Below, in pieces: positions 42,399-50,599 of a DNA stretch of 64,000 nt. The notes below the pieces were generated by a model, which worked only from the letters and a program-made list of their open reading frames with translations, made no database searches and was not told the DNA's origin. This stretch comes from Chryseobacterium formosense (GTDB lineage: Bacteria > Bacteroidota > Bacteroidia > Flavobacteriales > Weeksellaceae): the NCBI RefSeq assembly GCF_900116415.1, contig NZ_FPAP01000004.1:1-64000 (forward strand), read 5' to 3'. Numbering within the stretch: the first letter of the stretch is position 1; each line of letters begins with the position of its first letter. The position numbers and the translations under genes were made by a program.

Positions 42399-43529
42399 AT
42401 GTCAACATTAACATTTGCCGAAAAAATTGCTCAGGCAGAGAACTTTTTGCCGATCAACGGTACAGATTACATCGAGTTTTATGTGGGTAATGCGAAGCAG
42501 GCAGCTCATTTTTATAAAACAGCGTTCGGTTTTCAGTCGGTTGCGTATGCAGGTCCTGAAACAGGAGTGAGAGATCGTGCATCTTATGTTCTTCAGCAAG
42601 GAAAAATCAGATTGATCTTAACAACAGGTCTAAAGTCTGATTCTCCTATCAATGAGCATGTAAAAAAACACGGTGATGGTGTTAAAATTTTGGCACTTTG
42701 GGTAGACGATGCTTACGCAGCTTTTGAAGAAACCACTAAAAGAGGCGGAAAACCATATTTGGAGCCTACAACATTGACAGACGAGCACGGTGAAGTAAGA
42801 ATGTCCGGAATTTACACCTACGGAGAGACCGTTCACATGTTTATCGAAAGAAAAAACTATACCGGTCCTTTCATGCCTGGTTACGAAAAATGGGAAAGCG
42901 ATTATCAGCCTGAAGAAGCAGGTTTATTATATGTTGACCACTGTGTAGGAAACGTAGACTGGGACAGAATGATTCCAACGGTTGAGTGGTACGAAAAAGT
43001 AATGGGATTTGTGAACATCCTTTCGTTTGATGATAAACAAATCAACACAGAATATTCTGCTTTGATGTCTAAAGTAATGTCAAACGGAAACGGTTTTGCA
43101 AAATTCCCGATCAACGAGCCTGCAGAAGGTAAAAAGAAATCTCAGGTTGAAGAATATCTTGATTTCTACGAAGGTGAAGGCGTTCAGCACATCGCAGTTG
43201 CAACGAAAGATATCATTCACACTGTAACTGAACTAAAGAAAAGAGGAGTTGAATTCCTTTCTGCTCCACCGGAAGCGTATTATGATATGGTTCCAGAAAG
43301 AGTGGGTCACATCGACGAAGATCTTAAAAAACTTCAGGATTTAGGTATTCTTATCGATCATGACGAAGAAGGATATTTATTACAAATCTTTACAAAACCG
43401 GTTGAAGACCGTCCTACTCTATTCTTCGAAATCATTGAAAGACACGGAGCTCAGAGTTTCGGAGCAGGTAATTTCAAAGCACTTTTTGAAGCTTTAGAAA
43501 GAGAGCAGGAAAAAAGAGGAAATCTTTAA
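42399..43529 (+). CDS. hppD: 4-hydroxyphenylpyruvate dioxygenase
   Basis: This 376-residue non-heme iron enzyme converts 4-hydroxyphenylpyruvate to homogentisate. The iron ligands fit His181 (LLYVDHCVGNVDW), His264 (EGVQHIAVATKDI) and Glu344 (LFFEIIERHGAQSFG AGNF region). The C-terminal GAGNFKALFEALEREQEKRG is typical. It is near hmgA and fahA, so the pathway is nearly complete locally. The upstream 290 bp are taken up mostly by a palindromic repeat. Confidence 0.97.
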   Translation: MSTLTFAEKIAQAENFLPINGTDYIEFYVGNAKQAAHFYKTAFGFQSVAYAGPETGVRDRASYVLQQGKIRLILTTGLKSDSPINEHVKKHGDGVKILALWVDDAYAAFEETTKRGGKPYLEPTTLTDEHGEVRMSGIYTYGETVHMFIERKNYTGPFMPGYEKWESDYQPEEAGLLYVDHCVGNVDWDRMIPTVEWYEKVMGFVNILSFDDKQINTEYSALMSKVMSNGNGFAKFPINEPAEGKKKSQVEEYLDFYEGEGVQHIAVATKDIIHTVTELKKRGVEFLSAPPEAYYDMVPERVGHIDEDLKKLQDLGILIDHDEEGYLLQIFTKPVEDRPTLFFEIIERHGAQSFGAGNFKALFEALEREQEKRGNL

Positions 43530-43741
43530 TTTTAAATAAAAGAAAGAATATAAACAGTAAAATTTCAAATCATTAAGAAAAATTAGTGAGTTAAATTTTT
43601 AAGAAAATATTTGAAGATATTTGTTAAGTAAAGTGCTTAATTTTAGATTTATCTAAATCTTAAAAAAACTTAAAAACTAAAGAATCTTAATGGTTCAAAT
43701 TAATTTCAATGTTTTATATTCAATATCGTTAAATTATAAGT

Positions 43742-43776
43742 TTTTGTCAGGACAAAAAATCCTGACAAAACTTTTT
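43742..43776 (+). terminator. Strong hairpin upstream of the 43791 gene
   Basis: TTTTGTCAGGA and TCCTGACAAAA form an 11-bp perfect stem around CAAAAAA, followed by CTTTTT. It lies 213 bp after hppD and only 20 bp before the next ATG, so it may be a late terminator of hppD or an attenuator for the small secreted protein. Confidence 0.65.
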
Positions 43777-43790
43777 ATAAACACAGGAAT

Positions 43791-44258
43791 ATGATCAAAA
43801 TTTTCAGCGGACTACTGCTTATCGGTGCAAGTTTTTTTGCAAATGCACAATATGGGAGCTTGAATGCCATTCTTACTAAATTGGAAGAAAGAAAAGGCAT
43901 CAATCAGAATTTAAACAATGTCAACATTGACGACAAAAAATTTGTTCTGGTAAAAGATTCTCCGGATCACACCGAGAGAGATTTTATTGTCATTAAGGGC
44001 AATAAAGTAACCTATGTAGAAATTTTCGACGATAAAGCTTCAGGAGAAAGTACATCCAACGTATTTTCCGGAGATATTGTGAGAAGCAGAAAAAATATAA
44101 TCTCTTTGAGAGCCGATATGCTTGAAAACAAAAAAGTACCAATCCCTGTAACCAAAACTTTTTTGCTGACAAGACTTGATGATATTTTGTACCTTATTGA
44201 TGTTAACAGCAGAGATCGATGGATCGATGAAGCGTCTTTTTCCAAAGCTAAAAAATAG
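43791..44258 (+). CDS. Small secreted protein of unknown function
   Basis: This 155-residue protein has a signal peptide (MIKIFSGLLLIGASFFANAQ) and a mixed alpha/beta mature part (KFVLVKDSPDHTERDFIVIK, then VPIPVTKTFLLTRLDDILYL). I do not recognise a domain. It lies between hppD and fahA, but the strong hairpin directly upstream suggests a separate transcript. A periplasmic or surface location is likely from the signal. Confidence 0.8.
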   Translation: MIKIFSGLLLIGASFFANAQYGSLNAILTKLEERKGINQNLNNVNIDDKKFVLVKDSPDHTERDFIVIKGNKVTYVEIFDDKASGESTSNVFSGDIVRSRKNIISLRADMLENKKVPIPVTKTFLLTRLDDILYLIDVNSRDRWIDEASFSKAKK

Positions 44259-44373
44259 TTGCTTTAGCTAAAAAATCAATTTTAACACAAACTGCACAAT
44301 TTTTTTTCACAGATAAACACTAATGTCTAGTGAATTTTTGAAAAAATTCGTACCACTAAAATAATTTAAACTT

Positions 44374-45621
44374 ATGAAATCATTTGTAGAATACTCGTCA
44401 AATTCAGATTTTTCAATTCATAATATTCCGTTTGGAGTAGCCGTTTTCAATAAAGAATTTATCGGATGCTGTACAAGAATCGGAGATCAGGTTGTTGATC
44501 TTGCAACGTTGTATGATCTTGGTTATTTTGAAGAAATCGAAGGTCTTGATGATAATGTTTTCGAAGCATATACGATCAATGAATTTATCGAACTGGGAAA
44601 ACCGGTTACCAATGTCGTTCGTTTGAAAATACAGGAACTATTGCTTGAAGGTTCAATTTTATCGAAAGATGAAAAAACAATCGAAGATGCATTCTACGAT
44701 CTGGATCAGGTGAAAATGATGATGCCTGTTCACATCCCGAATTATACGGATTTTTACAGCAGCATCGAACACGCTACCAATGTTGGAAAAATGTTTAGAG
44801 ATCCTGCAAATGCACTTCTTCCAAACTGGAAACATTTACCTGTAGGTTACCACGGAAGAGCATCATCTATCGTAGTTTCCGGAACGGAAATCAACCGTCC
44901 TAAAGGTCAGATGAAACCTGCAGATGCAGACAAACCTGTTTTCGGACCATGTAAACAATTGGACTTCGAACTGGAAATGGCTTTCATCATCAATAAAAAC
45001 ACCGAAATGGGCGAAAGCATCTCAACAAAAGATGCCGAAGACGCCATTTTCGGGATGGTGGTTTTCAACGATTGGTCAGCAAGAGATATACAGTCTTGGG
45101 AATATGTTCCGCTTGGACCATTTTTGGCTAAAAATTTCGGTTCATCAATTTCACCTTGGGTTGTAACTCTTGAAGCTTTAGAACCATTCAGAACAGCCTC
45201 TCCGACACAAGATCCTGAAGTTTTAGATTATCTAAAATTTGAAGGGGATAAAAATTATGATATCAATTTGGAAGTTTATATCCAGCCTGAAAACGGAGAA
45301 CAAAACCTTATTTCAGAAAGCAATTACAAATTCATGTACTGGAACATGACCCAGCAATTGGCACATCACACCGTAAACGGTTGTAACGTAGAAGTTGGCG
45401 ACCTATATGCAAGCGGAACCATTTCAGGAAGCGATCCAAAATCTTTCGGTTCGATGCTTGAATTAACCTGGAGAGGCCAAAACCCTTTACAATTAAGCAA
45501 CGGACAGGAGAGAAAATTCATCGATGATAACGACACGGTGACCATGAAAGCCTGGGCTGAAAAAGATGGAGTGAGGGTTGGTTTCGGTGAAGTTGCTGGT
45601 AAAATTATTCCTGCAATATAA
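44374..45621 (+). CDS. fahA: Fumarylacetoacetase
   Basis: This 415-residue enzyme hydrolyses fumarylacetoacetate to fumarate and acetoacetate, the last step of tyrosine breakdown. It has the N-terminal domain NIPFGVAVFNKEFIGCCTRI, the catalytic core YTDFYSSIEHATNVGKMFRD, YHGRASSIVVSG, the metal ligands in DFELEMAFIINKN, and FNDWSARDIQSWEYVPLGPF. The length matches the eukaryote-like full-length form. Maleylacetoacetate isomerase is not seen in the window. Confidence 0.96.
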   Translation: MKSFVEYSSNSDFSIHNIPFGVAVFNKEFIGCCTRIGDQVVDLATLYDLGYFEEIEGLDDNVFEAYTINEFIELGKPVTNVVRLKIQELLLEGSILSKDEKTIEDAFYDLDQVKMMMPVHIPNYTDFYSSIEHATNVGKMFRDPANALLPNWKHLPVGYHGRASSIVVSGTEINRPKGQMKPADADKPVFGPCKQLDFELEMAFIINKNTEMGESISTKDAEDAIFGMVVFNDWSARDIQSWEYVPLGPFLAKNFGSSISPWVVTLEALEPFRTASPTQDPEVLDYLKFEGDKNYDINLEVYIQPENGEQNLISESNYKFMYWNMTQQLAHHTVNGCNVEVGDLYASGTISGSDPKSFGSMLELTWRGQNPLQLSNGQERKFIDDNDTVTMKAWAEKDGVRVGFGEVAGKIIPAI

Positions 45622-45623
45622 AA

Positions 45624-46286
45624 TTTAACCACAAAAGTCACAAAAGTTTTTTTGAACTTTAAAGACCGATCATAACTCTTTAAAGTTCAAAAAAGTTTAC
45701 CTCATAAATAACTGAAATCAAATACACAAATGATAACGCAGTCATACTTAACAGATTTAACCTATAAAATTAATGGGGCTTGTATTGAGGTTCATAAAAT
45801 TTTGGGAGCAGGTCTACTTGAAAGTGTCTATCATAAGTGCCTAGAAGAGGAATTTAGATTAAGAAATATCAATTTTAAATCCGAGTTCAAAGTACCTATC
45901 ATTTATAAAGGAAAAGAAATTAATTGTGATTTCTTTTGTGACTTTTTGGTTGAAGATTTAATTGTAATTGAATTAAAAGCAGTTTCCGAACTCAACGAAA
46001 TTCATCGTGCTCAAATTTTGAATTATATTAATTTAATGAAGAAACCCAAAGGAATATTAGTAAATTTTAATGTGAAAAATCTCTATCATCAAGGACACGA
46101 AACTTTTGTGAATAAATATTACGATATGCTTTTTTGAACTTTAAAGAATTAAGAGAATTAACTGATAAAAGCTTTTGTTACTTTTGTGGTTTAAAAAACA
46201 TTAAAAAAATAACCTGCACGAACCTTTTTTGAACTTAAAAAAATAAAATTTACAACTCATAAACTTTTATGACTTTTGTGGTTAAA
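45624..46286. mobile_element. Candidate palindromic mobile element carrying a GxxExxY gene
   Basis: The left end (45624-45664) reads AACCACAAAAGTCACAAAAG followed by TTTTTTTGAACTTTAAAG. An inverted copy CTTTAAAGTTCAAAAAAG follows at 45678-45695. After the ORF come two right ends: 46133-46192 (TTTTTTGAACTTTAAAG to GTTACTTTTGTGGTTT) and 46225-46286 (CTTTTTTGAACTTAAAAAAA to TTTATGACTTTTGTGGTTAA). The outer arms are thus inverted and enclose a single gene. The gene-less elements at 39007, 36728 and 28875 share the outer words. Mobility is inferred, not shown. Confidence 0.6.
45730..46137 (+). CDS. GxxExxY family protein (PD-(D/E)XK nuclease-like)
   Basis: This 135-residue protein carries the family signature G28-LLE31-SVY34 in LGAGLLESVYHKCLEEEF. 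It has a PD-(D/E)XK-type active-site pattern with Asp71 (FCDFLVEDL) and Glu81-x-Lys83 (VIELKAV), then HRAQILNYINLMKKPKGILV. The family is widespread and often multicopy. Nuclease activity is predicted, not proven. The stop codon TGA at 46135-46137 lies within the TTTTTTGAACTTTAAAG arm of the flanking repeat, so gene and repeat form one unit. It interrupts the tyrosine-pathway region. Confidence 0.92.
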   Translation: MITQSYLTDLTYKINGACIEVHKILGAGLLESVYHKCLEEEFRLRNINFKSEFKVPIIYKGKEINCDFFCDFLVEDLIVIELKAVSELNEIHRAQILNYINLMKKPKGILVNFNVKNLYHQGHETFVNKYYDMLF

Positions 46287-46295
46287 TAAAAATAA

Positions 46296-47117
46296 ATGAA
46301 AACAGTAATCCCATCCGAAATAACTCCCGTACAACTGCAAACTATCATGCAAACAGCCGTTTCACCACGTCCGATTGCTTTGGCTTCAACGGTTGACAAA
46401 GACGGAAACAGCAATCTATCGCCGTTCAGTTTTTTCAATATGTTCAGTACGGTTCCGCCAATTTTGATTTTTTCACCATCGAGAAGAGTTCGAGATAATA
46501 CGACAAAACATACCTTAGAAAATGTTCTGGAAACTTCTGAAGTCGTTATTGGAACGGTAAACTTTCCCATCGTACAGCAAATTTCTTTAGCCTCCACTGA
46601 ATACGGAGACGGTGTGAATGAATTCATCAAGTCCGGGTTAACTATGAAAGATGCTGATTTGGTTCAACCTAAATTGATTGCTGAATGCCCTGTAAATTTT
46701 GAATGTAAAGTTTTAGAGGTAAAATCTTTAGGTGATCAGGGAGGTGCTGGAAATTTAGTAATTTGTGAAGTGCAGAAAATTCATATCCGTGAAGAATATC
46801 TGAATGAAGAAGGAAATTTAGACCAGATAAAACTGGATATGGTTGCACGTTTAGGCGTGAATTGGTATTCCAGAAGTAATGAAAACAGTCTTTTTGAAGT
46901 GCCAAAACCTTTGGTAACAAAGGGAATCGGATTTGATTTACTTCCAGATTCTATAAAACTCAGCAAAGTTTTTACAGGCAATGATTTGGGAATGTTGGCA
47001 AATGTCGAGGTTTTACCTTCCGAAAATTGTCATGATGACGAGAATATTCATTTGGAAGCTCAGAAATTATTATTGGAGAGTAAAATTGACGAGGCGTGGA
47101 AAATATTGGTCAAATAA
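46296..47117 (+). CDS. Flavin reductase family protein
   Basis: This 273-residue protein contains a flavin-reductase-like split-barrel domain in the first 200 residues: VSPRPIALASTVDKDGNSNL, SPFSFFNMFSTVPPILIFSP, TEYGDGVNEFIKSGLTM, and CEVQKIHIREEYL. It is likely an FMN-binding oxidoreductase. The extra C-terminal 60 residues are not a domain I know. It starts 10 bp after the end of the GxxExxY repeat element. A link to the aromatic pathway is positional only. Confidence 0.9.
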   Translation: MKTVIPSEITPVQLQTIMQTAVSPRPIALASTVDKDGNSNLSPFSFFNMFSTVPPILIFSPSRRVRDNTTKHTLENVLETSEVVIGTVNFPIVQQISLASTEYGDGVNEFIKSGLTMKDADLVQPKLIAECPVNFECKVLEVKSLGDQGGAGNLVICEVQKIHIREEYLNEEGNLDQIKLDMVARLGVNWYSRSNENSLFEVPKPLVTKGIGFDLLPDSIKLSKVFTGNDLGMLANVEVLPSENCHDDENIHLEAQKLLLESKIDEAWKILVK

Positions 47118-47157
47118 TTTTGGAGACTGTTTCAAATTATATTTTGCACTTATAAAT

Positions 47158-47269
47158 CACCCCGTCAAAAATTCTTACGAATTTTCGCCACCAGTGACTC
47201 ATTATTTTTATTTATTTTTTGTTTCGGCGAATCTCGTTCCTCGATTTCCAAAGGAGGGGAATTTTTCAC
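47158..47269. repeat. CACCCCGTCAAAAATTC...CCAAAGGAGGGGAATTT repeat with an insertion
   Basis: The left half CACCCCGTCAAAAATTCTTA with the small palindrome AAAATTC-TTAC-GAATTTT, and the right half CCAAAGGAGGGGAATTTTT, belong to one dispersed Bacteroidota intergenic repeat as I remember it. Here about 60 bp of unrelated sequence separates the halves. A part copy is at 25816. Confidence 0.5.
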
Positions 47270-47274
47270 CGTTT

Positions 47275-48123
47275 TTATTCATTTACAATTTTATCGTTGA
47301 TAAATTCAATAGATTTTTCAATGACTTCATTCAAATCTTTGGATAAATTATTTTCTTCCCAAGGTTCTTTTGTACCAAAGGTATGATTTGCATTTTCAAT
47401 TAAATAAAGTTCAGAATTCGGATTCAAAATGTGCAGATGTTCTGCATTTTTCATACTTACCGATTCATCATTTGTCCCGTGAATGATGAGTACATGAGCT
47501 TTTGCCATTTCCATAGATCGTTCTACATCAAAACGATGTTCATTATTTTTAAAATCTTCAAAAAATTGATAGTAATGAGGCATTTGTTGTTTTGTCCGTC
47601 CGTTTTCAACATAATAAACCCCTTCTTTTTTCCAGTTTTCAAAAGCATTATTTTTTGGGAAACGATCTAAAATATCAACACTTGCCAAAGTAATTAATCC
47701 GTTAATTCGAATGTCTTCGCAGGTTTTAATAATCGAAATTCCTCCACCTCTGCTGTGCCCGATTAAAACGATTTTCTGGTCATCAACTTTTTCATTTTTA
47801 ATAAAATGATCAATCACCACATTGAGATCTGAAAGCTCTTTTGAATAATTATTATTTCCGAAAGCTTCCAGATCTGCAAAATTTTTGGGATCTTCAATTG
47901 TAGTTCCGTTGTGAGAAAAATTAAATTTAACAAAGAAAAATCCGGCTTCCGCAAACTTTTCAGCCATTAAATTCCATGCTCCCCAATCTTTGTATCCCTT
48001 ATAACCATGTACAAAAATGATTAGCGGTAATTTTTCATTGGTTTCAGGATAATAAGCATCTGCTAAAAAGTCTCTGGTTTTTGTGTTTGAAATGATGATA
48101 TTTTGTCTTTTTGTGATTTGCAT
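47275..48123 (-). CDS. Alpha/beta hydrolase, dienelactone hydrolase-like
   Basis: This 282-residue cytoplasmic hydrolase has VHGYKGYKDWGAWNLMAEKF (oxyanion region), the nucleophile elbow IGHSRGGGISI (Ser in GHSRG), an acid in IIHGTNDESV and a late His in ENANHTFGTKEPWEE. Its substrate is unknown. It is convergent with the flavin reductase gene and divergent from the HipA-like gene. Confidence 0.9.
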   Translation of the reverse strand: MQITKRQNIIISNTKTRDFLADAYYPETNEKLPLIIFVHGYKGYKDWGAWNLMAEKFAEAGFFFVKFNFSHNGTTIEDPKNFADLEAFGNNNYSKELSDLNVVIDHFIKNEKVDDQKIVLIGHSRGGGISIIKTCEDIRINGLITLASVDILDRFPKNNAFENWKKEGVYYVENGRTKQQMPHYYQFFEDFKNNEHRFDVERSMEMAKAHVLIIHGTNDESVSMKNAEHLHILNPNSELYLIENANHTFGTKEPWEENNLSKDLNEVIEKSIEFINDKIVNE

Positions 48124-48160
48124 ATTTTTTTGTTTTTTACAAATTGATTAAGTATTTTTT

Positions 48161-48232
48161 GTCATTTCGACGAAGGAGAAATCTATATGTTTACTAGATT
48201 CTTCACTACGCTCTCGCTCCGTTCTGAATGAC
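48161..48232. repeat. GTCATTTCGACGAAGGAGAA...TTCTGAATGAC repeat element
   Basis: The left end GTCATTTCGACGAAGGAGAA with ATCT, and the right end AGATTCTTCACTACG to GTTCTGAATGAC, form an imperfect inverted repeat (GTCATT/AATGAC and AGAAATCT/AGATTCTTC). This kind of element is dispersed in flavobacterial and other genomes. Here it lies between divergent genes. Confidence 0.7.
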
Positions 48233-48312
48233 AACCGCATTTTTAAAAATTAATCAAAATTGATTTTAAACTTAAAAATAGTATAAATAGAAATAAACAC
48301 AAAGGAAAACCT

Positions 48313-48320
48313 TATTTTTG
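48313..48320 (+). promoter_or_regulatory. -7 box candidate of the HipA-like gene
   Basis: TATTTTTG ends 4 nt before the ATG at 48325, implying a nearly leaderless transcript. No TTG is seen at the expected -33 distance. Confidence 0.4.
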
Positions 48321-48324
48321 CTCT

Positions 48325-49098
48325 ATGTTGGATTTAAGAACAGTAACGGTAATGCGCTACATTCTGCCACTTCGGGAAGGAGGTTCTCTTCCTGCTTTGG
48401 CAGAAGCGGATGATGATTTTAAATATGTTTTGAAATTCCGTGGCGCCGGTCACGGAGTAAAAATGCTGATTTCGGAACTGTTAGGAGGAAAAATTACAGA
48501 AATTTTAGGATTAAAAATTCCTGAACTGGTTTTTGTAAATCTTGATGTTGACTTCGGAAGAACTGAGGCCGATGAAGAAATTCAGGATCTATTGAAAAAT
48601 TCTGAAGGATTAAATTTAGGTCTTCACTATCTTTCCGGTTCTATTGCTTATGATTCGAGTGTAAAAATCGATCCGCTTTTAGCTTCAAAAATTGTTTGGC
48701 TGGATACTTTTATTACCAATATCGACCGTACTTTCAAGAATACCAATCTTCTGATGTGGCATAAAGAATTGTGGGTGATTGATAATGGGGCATCTTTTTA
48801 TTTCCATCATTCGTGGCAGAATTTTGATGCTGCCGCAAAAACTCCGTTCAAGTATGTAAAAGATCACGTTTTGCTCCCGCAAGCGACAAAACTGGATGAA
48901 GCCGATCGGTTTGCGCATGAAGTTTTAAATGATAATATTTTCAGAGACATTGTAAATCTTATTCCGCAGGATTGGCTGCACTGGGATGATGCGGAAGAAA
49001 GTCCGGACGAAATCCGTGAAGTTTATTTCAACTTCCTGAAAACACGATTAGAAAATTCTCAAATCTTTGTAAACGAAGCCAGAAATGCAAGAGGATAA
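48325..49098 (+). CDS. HipA-like kinase-fold protein
   Basis: This 257-residue protein lacks the N-terminal HipA subdomain and consists of the kinase-like part: YVLKFRGAGHGVKMLISELL (ATP-lysine region), a catalytic-loop-like LDTFITNIDRTFKNTNLL (N-x-D-R-x4-N), and a metal-binding-loop-like WVIDNGASFYF (D-x-G). It overlaps the DUF3037 gene by 14 bp, a pairing that recurs in Bacteroidota and elsewhere. No HipB-type antitoxin is adjacent, so this is not a standard HipAB module. Substrate and phenotype are unknown. Confidence 0.88.
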   Translation: MLDLRTVTVMRYILPLREGGSLPALAEADDDFKYVLKFRGAGHGVKMLISELLGGKITEILGLKIPELVFVNLDVDFGRTEADEEIQDLLKNSEGLNLGLHYLSGSIAYDSSVKIDPLLASKIVWLDTFITNIDRTFKNTNLLMWHKELWVIDNGASFYFHHSWQNFDAAAKTPFKYVKDHVLLPQATKLDEADRFAHEVLNDNIFRDIVNLIPQDWLHWDDAEESPDEIREVYFNFLKTRLENSQIFVNEARNARG

Positions 49099-49468
49099 AA
49101 TATACGAATATGCCGTAATACGTTTGGTACCGAAGGTTGAAAGAGAAGAATTTTTCAATATCGGACTCGTTTTGTTTTCAAAAAGGGAAAAATTTATCCG
49201 GGTTGAATTTTATTTATGTCCTGATAAATTCAAACTGATGCACAGCAGGCTTGATTATGAAGACGTGGTTCAAAACCTTGAGGCTTTTCAAAAAATTGCA
49301 GAAGGAAAAAAAGACGGCGGACCGATTGCGGCATTAGAAGTTCCGGAACGTTTTCGATGGCTTACTGCGGTAAGAAGTTCGGTGGTTCAGACTTCAAGAC
49401 CTCATCCGGGAAAATCAAAAGATCTTGATAAAACATTTGATAAGCTTTTTGCGGAATTGGTTTTATAA
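49085..49468 (+). CDS. DUF3037 protein
   Basis: This 127-residue protein has the DUF3037 words YEYAVIRLVPKVEREEFFNI, GLVLFSKREKFIRVEF and FRWLTAVRSSVVQTSRPHPG. It has no signal or membrane segment. It starts inside the last codons of the HipA-like kinase gene, so the two proteins are almost certainly made together and may form a complex or a kinase-substrate pair. Function unknown. Confidence 0.9.
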   Translation: MQEDKIYEYAVIRLVPKVEREEFFNIGLVLFSKREKFIRVEFYLCPDKFKLMHSRLDYEDVVQNLEAFQKIAEGKKDGGPIAALEVPERFRWLTAVRSSVVQTSRPHPGKSKDLDKTFDKLFAELVL

Positions 49469-49561
49469 ATTCGATACAATTTAGATTCATCAATATGCTT
49501 AAATATTTTTTTGGTAGACTTTTTGAGTTGCTTTTAAAACATCATCTCACAAAAAAATTCT

Positions 49562-50590
49562 ATGGAACAAATTCGCAATACTATAACTTACAGGTTTTTT
49601 TTGAACCTGTTTTTTATTTTTCTTTTAAGTTCATCCAATTTATTTTATTCTCAACCACCCAATCTCGAAACTTCAGCTCCGCAAACAACCATTCTTCCTT
49701 TAGAAACTGCCTATTCGGAAAACATAACCTATAAAACCGATCATGAGGGAAAACCAATTAAACTGGATATTTATAAACCTAAAAAATCAACAACAGAAAA
49801 GCTTCCTGTTGTCATATACGTTCATGGCGGAGCATGGGCGAAAGGCGACAAAATTGTGAGATCAGGAAGTTATATTGAAAGTTTTATCCTTAAACTGGTT
49901 GAAAAAAATTATGCTGTTATCAGCATTGATTACACACTTGTGAGTGAAACCGTACACTTTCCATTACCGATTCAGGATACCAAAGATGCAGTGAGATGGG
50001 TAAGAAAAAATGCTGAAAAGTATAATTTTGATGCTGATAATATTGGATTTTTCGGTGCTTCTTCGGGAGCTCATTTATCCATGCTTTCCGCATACACAGA
50101 TGATAATGATTATGTTGGAAGTGCTGAGCTTAAACCCTATTCTGCAAAAGTAAATTATGTTGTCAGCAATTTCGGGCCTACTGATCTGAATAAGCTTTTG
50201 CATACACGATTAGGAAAAGTTCCGGTTGCTATTGTGGGATTATTTTTTAAACCGATCGTTGAAATCAGACAAAAACTGGTGTTCGGAATTTCAGGGTATG
50301 ATATAAAAACTGAAAAACGAAAAGCTGTAGACTATCTTAAAACGGTTTCACCCATAAATGATGTTGAAACGGCAGTTCCCACATTTATTCTCCATGGAAA
50401 TAAAGATAAGGTTGCTCCTGTAAAACATTCTAAAAAACTCGTGAGAAAACTAAAGAAACAAAACATAGAAGCACAGTTAGTGACAGTTGAAGACGGCGCC
50501 CATGGTTTCGGAACTACTGATAAAGCCTACATGGATCAACTGAATGATAAAATGGTAAACTTTATTGTTTCTCATACCAAACAATTATAA
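49562..50590 (+). CDS. Secreted alpha/beta hydrolase (esterase/carboxylesterase-like)
   Basis: This 342-residue protein has a signal peptide (FFLNLFFIFLLSSSNLFYSQ), then the esterase motif VIYVHGGAWAKGDK, the nucleophile elbow IGFFGASSGAHLSM (Ser in GASSG), an acid in HGNKDKVAPVKHS and a late His in EDGAHGFG. It resembles BD-FAE/lipase-type esterases. Its substrate is unknown. A second hydrolase of related type lies convergently across the 25-bp hairpin. Confidence 0.9.
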   Translation: MEQIRNTITYRFFLNLFFIFLLSSSNLFYSQPPNLETSAPQTTILPLETAYSENITYKTDHEGKPIKLDIYKPKKSTTEKLPVVIYVHGGAWAKGDKIVRSGSYIESFILKLVEKNYAVISIDYTLVSETVHFPLPIQDTKDAVRWVRKNAEKYNFDADNIGFFGASSGAHLSMLSAYTDDNDYVGSAELKPYSAKVNYVVSNFGPTDLNKLLHTRLGKVPVAIVGLFFKPIVEIRQKLVFGISGYDIKTEKRKAVDYLKTVSPINDVETAVPTFILHGNKDKVAPVKHSKKLVRKLKKQNIEAQLVTVEDGAHGFGTTDKAYMDQLNDKMVNFIVSHTKQL

Positions 50591-50599
50591 AATTTTTTC

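Noticed and set aside
46250..46981. Minus-strand frames across the flavin reductase gene
   Set aside because: They are shadows of a convincing plus-strand gene.
48325..49098. Classical HipAB toxin-antitoxin module
   Set aside because: There is no HTH antitoxin gene upstream, and the protein lacks the HipA N-terminal subdomain.
49495..49734. A 79-codon frame overlapping the start of the secreted esterase
   Set aside because: It lies in another phase over the signal peptide region of a well-supported gene and has no recognisable features.
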